This document shows positions 1 through 4,392 of a stretch of DNA of 20,365 nt, one piece after another. The DNA comes from a virus, in IMG/VR virus record IMGVR_UViG_3300009177_000137, positions 1-20,365 of that record; one strand, written 5' to 3'. The notes beneath the pieces were generated by a model. That model made no database searches. It saw only the letters and a list, made by a program, of their open reading frames with translations, and had not been told where the DNA came from. A program made the position numbers and the translations under genes. Each line of letters opens with the position of its first letter. The stretch's first letter is position 1.

Positions 1-33
1 CTTGACCTTTGGTCTTGCATGGAATGTCTTGTA

Positions 34-73
34 GACGCACTTTGTGCGTCGTTACTACGCACAAACTACGCAC
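34..73. repeat. Hairpin plus direct repeats after the left minus-strand operon
   Basis: A perfect inverted repeat, GACGCAC-ttt-GTGCGTC, occupies 34-50. It is followed by two direct copies of CTACGCAC at 55-62 and 66-73 with an 11-bp period. The block starts right after the stop codon of the minus-strand gene ending at 75, so the stem could stop or stabilise that transcript. No T-run follows it, so a classical intrinsic terminator is not supported. The shared GCAC motif in both orientations could equally be a protein-binding array. Nothing else is seen in 1-74. Confidence 0.45.
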
Positions 74-74
74 T

Positions 75-335
75 TCACGGGTGCGGGCGCCCGACGCCGA
101 AGCACTCGATCTGCCGTGAGGCGCTCTCCCGCCAGGAGGTGATCAACCGCTCGGCCTCCTCCTCGGTGGCGGAGACCGCGGCGGCGAGGCTCGTGAGTTC
201 ATACATGAGCGCGCCCGCGATCGAGGGCGGCGCCTCCTGCCCGAACTCCACGATCAGGAACGAGCGGAGCTTACTGTGCAGGTCCACCGCGCGTTCGGCA
301 GTCGCGCGGCGCTCCTCGGTCCACAAACGGTTCAT
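75..335 (-). CDS. Small helical phage protein, paralogue of the 4114-4392 product
   Basis: The product is 86 residues, predicted mostly helical, with no membrane segment or known motif. I chose the ATG at 335 because it overlaps the upstream stop as ATGA and has a purine-rich AAAGGGG ribosome site about 8 bases before it; the open frame extends to 647 but that part is a shadow of the two upstream genes. Residues 19-53 align without gaps to residues 21-55 of the plus-strand protein at 4114-4392, with 11 of 35 identical by eye (shared H, L, L, G, E, I, A, L, E, L, A). This is the last gene of the left minus-strand operon. The function is unknown. The duplication suggests a family with a real role, but I cannot name it. 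Confidence 0.75.
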   Translation of the reverse strand: MNRLWTEERRATAERAVDLHSKLRSFLIVEFGQEAPPSIAGALMYELTSLAAAVSATEEEAERLITSWRESASRQIECFGVGRPHP

Positions 336-556
336 GGGCGATCCCCTTTCCGGTGACAGGCCAGGTGCGAGTGAAACAGATCGAGGTGGAGCGCCTGCGC
401 GCCGCGCCGCACCTCCGTCTCGATGATGCGCGGCGCGCCCGCGAACGGACGCCACCGTCCGGTCTCCGCGTTCTGGTAGAAGATCAGGACGCACCGACAA
501 CTCCGGCACCGCCCGACGAACCGCGAGTCCGACCAGAACCACGCCGACGTAAACAT
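332..556 (-). CDS. Small Cys/His (putative zinc-binding) phage protein
   Basis: The product is 74 residues. It contains a C-R-S-C-R-C cluster at about residues 17-22 and an H-S-H-L-A-C-H segment near the C-terminus, an arrangement that resembles the split zinc ribbons of small phage proteins (a CxxC pair early and a H/C pair late). The start ATG at 556 lies 6 bases after the stop of the preceding gene, and the stop overlaps the next start as ATGA, so it is translationally coupled on both sides. No clear ribosome site precedes it, which fits coupling. Zinc binding is inferred from residue spacing only. The role is unknown; DNA or RNA binding is possible. Confidence 0.65.
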   Translation of the reverse strand: MFTSAWFWSDSRFVGRCRSCRCVLIFYQNAETGRWRPFAGAPRIIETEVRRGAQALHLDLFHSHLACHRKGDRP

Positions 557-562
557 CGCGAT

Positions 563-934
563 TCACGACCAGTCGATCGCGAGCTGGTGCGACTCCGCGA
601 GCTTCTTCGCATAGCGATCCGCGCGGCGCTCCATCGCGGGAATCCATATCCCGTGGTGACGCTCCCAGGTGTCGCGGCGGAAGTGCCCGGTTCGCGTGCA
701 GAGTTCGAGCAGCTCGTCGAAGCGGTCAGGCGTGAGGAGCGAGGCCTCGCGCAGGTCATCGAGCGGGAGCGCCGCGCCGCGCGAGTCGATGCCCTGGCCT
801 GGGCGCCGCCCGTGCTTCGCGACATGGCACCACAGACCGACGAGCCCGCCGATCCCCTCGGCGCCGAACGCGCGGGCGACGGCGCGGATCTTCGGGTCCT
901 CGGGCATATCGCTATCGAGTTGGAACCACTTCAC
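563..934 (-). CDS. Replisome-organiser N-terminal-like (DUF4373/Lin1244-type) protein
   Basis: The product is 123 residues. It begins MKWFQLDSDMPEDPKIRAV and continues with a GAEGIGGLVGLW segment, which matches the pattern of DUF4373-type N-terminal domains of phage replication proteins (a deep-water 'F/L-D-x-D ... D-P-K-I ... G-x-E-G ... G-L-x-x-L' helical winged domain). In those families this domain is followed by a helicase-loader or DNA-binding part; here the protein ends after it, so it is either a stand-alone domain or a regulator. The start is GTG at 934, chosen for the GGGAGG site 8 or so bases upstream. It sits 15 bases after the putative excisionase gene and 6 before the Cys/His gene, so they form one operon. 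Family assignment is by eye. Confidence 0.65.
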   Translation of the reverse strand: MKWFQLDSDMPEDPKIRAVARAFGAEGIGGLVGLWCHVAKHGRRPGQGIDSRGAALPLDDLREASLLTPDRFDELLELCTRTGHFRRDTWERHHGIWIPAMERRADRYAKKLAESHQLAIDWS

Positions 935-949
935 GGGCAGGCCTCCCGA

Positions 950-1261
950 TCAGCGCGTGCCCGTGCGGCGCGCCGTGCGCGCGCTCGACTTCTTCCGAAG
1001 GTCGGCCTTCACCGGGCGGCGGCGCGTTTGGAACCCGCCGTGGTTGCGCTTCTCGTGATCGCCGCGATCGTGTTCCAGGTCCGCCTCGACGACGGACTTC
1101 CGCCAGCGATACGGATACGAGGCGAACGGGCGCGGGTGGAACGTGCCGTCCTGCAATTTTTGCCGCACGGTTGAATGGGAGAGCCGATAGAGCGCCGCGA
1201 TCTCGGGCAGGGTGACGATCACGCCGAGCTGATCCAGGCTACTAATCACCAAAGGTTTCAC
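950..1261 (-). CDS. AlpA/MerR-like HTH protein, putative excisionase
   Basis: The product is 103 residues. Residues 17-60 contain a helix-turn-helix of the excisionase/AlpA kind: a 'T-L-P-E-I-A-A-L-Y-R-L-S-H-S-T-V-R-Q-K' helix pair followed by a short wing with F-x-x-x-Y-P-Y-R-W. The C-terminus is strongly basic. I chose GTG at 1261 because AGAGGAG lies just upstream; the frame runs open to 1342 but that extension is low complexity. It is the first gene after a good minus-strand promoter (1400-1428) and is transcribed divergently from the integrase. Small HTH proteins next to a phage integrase usually act as recombination directionality factors, bending attP/attR DNA and often repressing int. 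That role is inferred from fold and position. A plain transcription regulator is the alternative. Confidence 0.72.
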   Translation of the reverse strand: MKPLVISSLDQLGVIVTLPEIAALYRLSHSTVRQKLQDGTFHPRPFASYPYRWRKSVVEADLEHDRGDHEKRNHGGFQTRRRPVKADLRKKSSARTARRTGTR

Positions 1262-1362
1262 GAGGTGGCTCCTCTCTTTTGAGCCCCGCACAACGAAAGT
1301 ACCGAGCCCGCCGCGGTGGGATCGCGGAGGCTCGCGCCGCAATAAATCGAGAATGAGGCCGG

Positions 1363-1384
1363 AACTACAGGGGAGTTTGTAGTT
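1363..1384. promoter_or_regulatory. Inverted repeat in the leader of the left operon
   Basis: AACTACA (1363-1369) and TGTAGTT (1378-1384) form a perfect 7-bp inverted repeat with an 8-base spacer. It lies about 16-37 bases downstream of the minus-strand -10 candidate, a typical operator or leader position. The binding protein is unknown. Confidence 0.4.
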
Positions 1385-1399
1385 GCCAGAATTGAGGTC

Positions 1400-1428
1400 T
1401 TTGTATAAAAAGTACGATTCGTTGTCAA
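1400..1428 (-). promoter_or_regulatory. Promoter of the left minus-strand operon
   Basis: On the minus strand there is a perfect TTGACA (1428 to 1423), a 17-base AT-rich spacer, and TACAAA (1405 to 1400); TATACA with a 15-base spacer is an overlapping alternative. It points at the HTH gene starting at 1261. Its -35 overlaps the -35 of the divergent integrase promoter, so the two promoters may compete for polymerase. Confidence 0.6.
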
Positions 1429-1450
1429 TTTTTACGCCAGGAATTATCTA
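1422..1450 (+). promoter_or_regulatory. Candidate integrase promoter
   Basis: TTGTCA (1422-1427), a 17-base spacer and TATCTA (1445-1450) face the integrase. The -35 matches consensus at five of six positions; the -10 is weak. The tandem TAATTC repeats at 1437-1456 cover the spacer and -10, so occupation of those repeats would be expected to block this promoter. This is inference from position. Confidence 0.42.
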
Positions 1451-1456
1451 GAATTA
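1437..1456 (-). repeat. Tandem TAATTC repeats in the integrase promoter (arm-site-like)
   Basis: On the minus strand TAATTCTAGA (1456 to 1447) is followed directly by TAATTCCTGG (1446 to 1437), a 10-bp period. The same 10-bp motif occurs in tandem on both sides of the attP core (3660-3689 and 3878-3897), there on the plus strand. An AT-rich motif this similar is unlikely by chance in such GC-rich DNA. The likely meaning is binding of integrase or its directionality factor at its own promoter. Confidence 0.6.
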
Positions 1457-1463
1457 GGACAGG

Positions 1464-1503
1464 CCCGCGGTTAAGCGGGACCGGCGCCGCGCTTAGGCGG
1501 CGC
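1464..1503. promoter_or_regulatory. Two spaced palindromes ahead of integrase
   Basis: CCCGC-ggttaa-GCGGG (1464-1479) and GCGCCGC-gcttag-GCGGCGC (1484-1503) are two stem-loops. Their cores CGCGGTTAAGCGG (1466-1478) and CGCGCTTAGGCGG (1488-1500) match at 11 of 13 positions with a 22-bp spacing, about two helical turns. They could be a repressor operator pair in DNA, or hairpins in the 5' leader of the integrase mRNA that limit translation. They end 24 bases before the integrase start. Confidence 0.5.
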
Positions 1504-1527
1504 GACTCAAGAGAATGAGGCGTAGAC

Positions 1528-2733
1528 ATGGCACGCAGTAAGGCGCCGCGGCGGTTGTATCCCGGGGTGTGGCGCGAGGGCGATCACCTCGTCGCGGAGG
1601 CGAGCGCGGGGAACTCGCGCACGGGCAAGGTGCGCGATCGGAAACACTTTCCGCTCGGCACCGACTACCGCTCGAAGATCCTCCCGTGGCAACTCAGCCG
1701 ACAGAGCGAGTTACTGCGCGAGCGCCCTGAGGTGGCGGAGCGCGGATCGCTCGCCGCCGATGTGGCGCGGTATCAAGCCGACTTACCAGAGGGCACCGCC
1801 TACACGAAGAACAGCGCGCAGATCCTCGCGCACTGGGCGCGCTCTCCGCTCGGGAAGCGCCCGACGCTTGACCTCGTGAAGCACGACCTCAAGTCGCAGA
1901 TCGCGCGGTGGCTCGCCGCGCCACACGCCGCCTCGGTCAATTCCTGCAACAAGCGCCTCACCAAGTTTCGGATGATGTTCGAGGCGCTCTATCCTGCCGC
2001 GACGAATCACGCGCTCCTGATCAAGTTCACGAAAGAACCCGAGAGCGAGGTCCGCGACATTTCCCCGCTCGCGGTCCAGGCGATCCTCGATGCCCTGCCC
2101 GATCTCGGGCGCGCGGAGAAGGGCGGCGAGCGCCCGGGTGTGAGCGAGACGAAACTGCGCCTCGCGGTCATGGCGTGGACGGGCGCGCAGGGCGCGACCC
2201 TGCGACGGGTGACCACGCAGCACATCGACCTGAAGGGCGGGCGCATCTATCTCACCGCGCGCCGGAAGGGCAAAGGGACGCCCGGGCGGTGGCTCTCCCT
2301 GATCCCGAACGCGATCCCCGCGCTCGGCGCGTTCGTGGCGGCGGGCCTCGTCGGGAAACCGTGGGCGCGCTCCTCGATGCGGAAGACCTGGCTCCGCGGG
2401 ATCGCGCGGGCGAAGGATGCCGCCGCGGGGCACTTCGATCGGACGGGCGATCGCTCCTGGCTCGATGATCTGGAGGCGCTCCCGCCGAACTGCCACCCCT
2501 ACGATCTGCGCCACGGGTTCGCCTCGGAGGTCTACCGGCAAACGGGCGACCTCGGCGCGGTGAAGGAACTCCTTCAGCACGCGAACTTCGAGACCACGCA
2601 ACGCTACACGAAGGGCGCCGTCTCCGAGCGCGTGCAGGCGGCGACGAAGATCGCGGGCGCCGCCTATGCGAAGGTGCCCTCGATGCCGAAGGCGCCGACC
2701 CTGCACCTCGTGAAGAAAACGGGCACGAAATGA
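1528..2733 (+). CDS. int: Tyrosine-family phage integrase
   Basis: The product is 401 residues, a normal length for a three-domain phage integrase: an arm-binding N-terminal part (about 1-65), a SAM-like core-binding domain (about 80-180) and a catalytic domain (about 190-385). Visible catalytic-box residues are K247/K249 in RRKGKG, Y325-D-L-R328-H329 (the HxxR box with Y in the first position), H351 in LLQHANFE and the nucleophile Y360 in TTQRYTKG. The box-I region reads WTGAQGATLRR, with Q221 where most relatives have the first catalytic arginine. The ATG at 1528 has GAGG about 8 bases upstream. It cuts and rejoins phage attP with a bacterial attB; the adjacent tRNA-type core at 3745-3793 is its likely substrate. 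Downstream it is followed by two small genes in the same direction. Confidence 0.95.
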   Translation: MARSKAPRRLYPGVWREGDHLVAEASAGNSRTGKVRDRKHFPLGTDYRSKILPWQLSRQSELLRERPEVAERGSLAADVARYQADLPEGTAYTKNSAQILAHWARSPLGKRPTLDLVKHDLKSQIARWLAAPHAASVNSCNKRLTKFRMMFEALYPAATNHALLIKFTKEPESEVRDISPLAVQAILDALPDLGRAEKGGERPGVSETKLRLAVMAWTGAQGATLRRVTTQHIDLKGGRIYLTARRKGKGTPGRWLSLIPNAIPALGAFVAAGLVGKPWARSSMRKTWLRGIARAKDAAAGHFDRTGDRSWLDDLEALPPNCHPYDLRHGFASEVYRQTGDLGAVKELLQHANFETTQRYTKGAVSERVQAATKIAGAAYAKVPSMPKAPTLHLVKKTGTK

Positions 2734-2765
2734 AGGCCGCGCCGATCAGTGAAAGGAACCAGTCC

Positions 2766-3191
2766 ATGACGATCTACGACGAACTCGCGCGCCTCCTCGC
2801 GTATCACGAAAACGCCGCCGAGACGGTGCGGGCGCAGTTGCGCGTGCTCGGGCGCGGCCAGGACGACCGCGCCCAGGCGCGCGGCCTCGGCGCCGCCGTG
2901 CAGCGGTCGGGTGTGATCGCCGCGCGCGATCTCGATCCCGATCGCCGCGCGGCGAGTGGCCTCTCCCAGGCCACGATCGAGCGCCGCGCGCGCACCGCCG
3001 CCGTGCTCGCCCAATTCGACCCGCGCGAACCGAAACGCGCCGCGGACCTGACCGATCAGGCGATGCCCCTCGCGGGCCTCGGCTCGCTCGTGCGGCGCGG
3101 TTATCTCCGCGCGGAGGCGGGCGGGTTCGTCCGCACCGACAAGCCGTTCTTTGTCCATCCGAACGAACCGAGCGCGCGCGCGCCCCGATGA
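2766..3191 (+). CDS. Small phage protein with a winged-helix-like C-terminus
   Basis: The product is 141 residues and is not a family I can name. The second half (about residues 85-135) reads like a winged helix-turn-helix: a leading helix RTAAVLAQF, a D-L-T-D-Q-A-M-P-L segment, then a recognition-type helix with LVRRGYLR and a hairpin GGFVRT. The first half is helical and rich in Arg/Ala. The frame is open from 2730, overlapping the integrase stop as ATGA, but I prefer ATG at 2766 because AAAGGAA stands 8 or so bases before it. Its stop overlaps the next start as ATGA. A DNA-binding regulatory role is inferred from the fold guess only. Confidence 0.7.
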   Translation: MTIYDELARLLAYHENAAETVRAQLRVLGRGQDDRAQARGLGAAVQRSGVIAARDLDPDRRAASGLSQATIERRARTAAVLAQFDPREPKRAADLTDQAMPLAGLGSLVRRGYLRAEAGGFVRTDKPFFVHPNEPSARAPR

Positions 3192-3514
3192 TGTTCCGCC
3201 GCATCTACTACGTGCTCGACGCCAACGGCGAGCCCGAACGCTGCGACGATTGGATGCGGTGGGCGAAGTGGTTCGAAGACACGCCCGCGCGCATCGTCGC
3301 GCGCGAGGAGCTGCCCAACGGCGTGCAGGTCTCGACGGTGTTTCTCGGTCTCGATCACAACTTCTTCGGGCGCGGCGCGCCGGTGCTGTGGGAGACGATG
3401 ATCTTCGGCGGACCGCATAACGACTTGCAGGTCCGCTATACCTCGCGCGCCGCCGCGCTCGACGGGCACGCCCAGGCGGTGCAGCTCGCGCGCACCGCCT
3501 CGCGCCTTCCCTGA
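3188..3514 (+). CDS. Conserved phage protein of unknown function
   Basis: The product is 108 residues. The pattern YYVLD-x-G-E-P ... W-x-x-WAKWFE ... VSTVFLGLDHNF ... P-V-L-W-ETMIFGG ... RAAALDGHAQAV is one I recognise from many temperate phages and prophages as an uncharacterised small protein; I know of no demonstrated function. The start is ATG 3188 (a second ATG follows at 3191), overlapping the stop of the preceding gene as ATGA and lacking its own ribosome site, so it is probably translated by coupling. It is the last gene of the integrase operon and is followed by GC-rich hairpins and attP. Confidence 0.85.
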   Translation: MMFRRIYYVLDANGEPERCDDWMRWAKWFEDTPARIVAREELPNGVQVSTVFLGLDHNFFGRGAPVLWETMIFGGPHNDLQVRYTSRAAALDGHAQAVQLARTASRLP

Positions 3515-3535
3515 TTCGCCTCCGCTCCCCTTCTC

Positions 3536-3607
3536 GTACCACCGCGCGCGCGCCTCGATAGCGGGCGCGTGCGCGCGCGGCGGTACTGACGACGAGGGTC
3601 GTAGTAC
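3536..3607. terminator. GC-rich overlapping hairpins after the integrase operon
   Basis: A 16-base arm starting GTACC at 3536-3551 pairs with 3571-3586 with a single mismatch and a 19-base loop. A second stem, 3583-3593 with 3598-3607 (ACGAC with GTACT, one bulged G), reuses the GTAC at 3583-3586, so the two structures exclude each other. Position 22 bases after the last plus-strand stop suggests transcription termination before attP, but there is no T-run on either strand, so intrinsic termination is uncertain. Confidence 0.45.
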
Positions 3608-3618
3608 GAAGGTCTTCG

Positions 3619-3641
3619 GGGGATGCCCCGGGGGATGCCCC
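3619..3641 (+). repeat. Left pair of GGGGATGCCCC repeats
   Basis: GGGGATGCCCC occurs at 3619-3629 and again at 3631-3641, a 12-bp period. Together with an inverted copy at 3698-3708 and a pair at 3836-3859 this makes five exact copies within 241 bp. They bracket the attP core. Confidence 0.85.
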
Positions 3642-3659
3642 GCCCTCCGTCGTCCTCAA

Positions 3660-3689
3660 TAATCCTTAGTAATTCTTGATAATCCCTGT
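3660..3689 (+). repeat. Left arm: three tandem TAAT 10-mers
   Basis: TAATCCTTAG, TAATTCTTGA and TAATCCCTGT follow each other at 3660, 3670 and 3680, exactly 10 bp apart, so all would face the same side of the helix. They resemble the two TAATTCTCGG copies at 3878-3897. These are candidate arm-type sites for the integrase N-terminal domain. Confidence 0.7.
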
Positions 3690-3697
3690 CGGGCCTC

Positions 3698-3708
3698 GGG
3701 GCATCCCC
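3698..3708 (-). repeat. Inverted GGGGATGCCCC copy
   Basis: GGGGCATCCCC on the plus strand is an exact reverse-complement copy of the repeat at 3619, 3631, 3836 and 3849. It lies between the left TAAT array and the core. Confidence 0.8.
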
Positions 3709-3744
3709 GTGATCGGGTGTTTCCCGTAACTCATTGATTCGAAA

Positions 3745-3793
3745 GGGTGCGCCCGCTCGGATTCGAACCGAGGCCCCCGCCTTAGGAGGGCGG
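3745..3793 (-). other. attP core: 3' part of tRNA-Arg(CCU)
   Basis: On the minus strand one reads the anticodon stem CCGCC/GGCGG (3793-3789 with 3781-3777), loop CTCCTAA (3788-3782, anticodon CCT), a 4-base variable loop, T stem CTCGG/CCGAG with loop TTCGAAT (3767-3761), the acceptor 3' strand CGGGCGC (3755-3749) and discriminator A (3748). The CCA is not encoded (CCC follows). The 5' acceptor strand and D arm are missing: upstream sequence does not fold as one. This is therefore not a functional tRNA gene but the piece carried by a phage that integrates into the host tRNA-Arg(CCU) gene and restores its 3' end. Confidence 0.85.
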
Positions 3794-3835
3794 CCTCCTA
3801 CCGTTTTCGTGCCCGTATTCATTGGGCGAACTCAT

Positions 3836-3859
3836 GGGGATGCCCCACGGGGATGCCCC
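3836..3859 (+). repeat. Right pair of GGGGATGCCCC repeats
   Basis: Exact copies lie at 3836-3846 and 3849-3859, a 13-bp period, 43 bp to the right of the tRNA-derived core. They mirror the left pair. Confidence 0.85.
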
Positions 3860-3877
3860 AACTCGCGACAGGCGCCC

Positions 3878-3897
3878 TAATTCTCGGTAATTCTCGG
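3878..3897 (+). repeat. Right arm: two tandem TAATTCTCGG
   Basis: TAATTCTCGG is repeated exactly at 3878-3887 and 3888-3897. It matches the left-arm 10-mers in sequence type, orientation and period, and ends 17 bases before the stop of the membrane protein gene at 3915. Confidence 0.75.
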
Positions 3898-3914
3898 CGC
3901 GGCGATTCGGGCGC

Positions 3915-4085
3915 TCACGGGAGCACTGGCCAGGGCGCGCCGAGCAGGCGGAACAGATACACGAGCACGATCACGACGACGACGAGGCGCACGAGGACGC
4001 GGAAGATCGGGTCCATTGGCACGTAGTGCTCGACGATGTAGGCGAGCACGCCCAGGATGACGAGCGCGAACAGATACGCGAACAT
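3915..4085 (-). CDS. Small two-helix membrane protein (Thivi_2564-like), possible holin
   Basis: The product is 56 residues with two hydrophobic segments (about residues 3-18 and 29-48) separated by a short EHYVPMDP loop. This 'hydrophobic helix, Y/F-V-P-M-D, second helix' pattern matches the Thivi_2564-type small membrane proteins that occur often in proteobacterial phages and genomes; their function is not established. I chose ATG at 4085 for its GGGAGG ribosome site rather than the longer frame to 4127. Its position at the far end of the late operon and its two-helix design would suit a holin, but no lysis enzyme is next to it, so that is speculation. Confidence 0.75.
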   Translation of the reverse strand: MFAYLFALVILGVLAYIVEHYVPMDPIFRVLVRLVVVVIVLVYLFRLLGAPWPVLP

Positions 4086-4113
4086 GAGACCTCCCGGTGT
4101 ATGGTTGCGCCCG

Positions 4114-4392
4114 ATGCCTCGACACATTCCGACGCCTGCCGACTTCGCCGCCGCCGCGCCGCGCGCGCGGACGATTCACGCCACCCTGCAGACCTGGCTC
4201 TCGACCACCTACGGCGAGGAGCCGCAGCTCGCGATCCTCGCCGCGTTGAGTTTCGAGATCGCGCGCCTCGTCGCCGTCGCCCCGGGCGTGACGCCCGCCG
4301 AGCAGGCGGCGACGCTGTCGGTGATTCGCGCGGAACTCGCGAGCGAGGTCAGCCGGGTCGCCGCCACACGTTCCAGCCCCAATACACCGTAG
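4114..4392 (+). CDS. Small helical protein, paralogue of the 75-335 product
   Basis: The product is 92 residues, predicted helical. Residues 21-55 align without gaps to residues 19-53 of the minus-strand protein at 75-335 (11 of 35 identical by eye, with conservative changes elsewhere). That similarity is the main reason to call this plus-strand frame real even though it stands against the late operon. The start ATG at 4114 is 28 bases from the divergent membrane protein start, leaving little room for a promoter, and no clear ribosome site is present. Its last 44 bases overlap, tail to tail, the end of the minus-strand gene at 4349. The function is unknown. Confidence 0.6.
   Translation: MPRHIPTPADFAAAAPRARTIHATLQTWLSTTYGEEPQLAILAALSFEIARLVAVAPGVTPAEQAATLSVIRAELASEVSRVAATRSSPNTP

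Larger units (their letters stand above)
3617..3897. other. attP: Phage attachment site attP (core plus arms)
   Basis: This is the heart of the 400-base gap between 3514 and 3915. A tRNA-Arg(CCU) 3' segment (3745-3793) forms the core. To its left lie two GGGGATGCCCC copies, three tandem TAAT-type 10-mers and one inverted GGGGCATCCCC; to its right lie two GGGGATGCCCC copies and two tandem TAATTCTCGG. Such a core flanked by arrays of short repeats is the normal plan of attP for arm-binding tyrosine integrases. Integrase and an HTH protein are encoded 0.9-2.8 kb to the left, while phage structural genes lie to the right, so this is attP rather than attL or attR. Exact crossover limits cannot be read from one sequence. 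Confidence 0.8.

Noticed and set aside
336-647. N-terminal extension of the 75-335 gene to 647
   Set aside because: It runs through two better genes in other frames; the ATG at 335 has a ribosome site and an ATGA overlap.
3436-3822. Minus-strand frame across the attachment site
   Set aside because: It crosses the tRNA-derived core and repeat arrays and has Arg/Pro-rich, domain-free translation; the region is better explained as attP.
3745-3830. A complete functional tRNA gene on the minus strand
   Set aside because: The anticodon and T arms are perfect, but no D arm or 5' acceptor strand complementary to CGGGCGC is found upstream of 3793.
3617-3897. CRISPR array
   Set aside because: Repeats are only 10-11 bp, in mixed orientation and unequal spacing, with no spacers of constant length and no cas genes.
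3915-4085. Firm holin call for the small membrane protein
   Set aside because: Two membrane helices alone do not prove it; no endolysin is adjacent, so only a possibility is noted.
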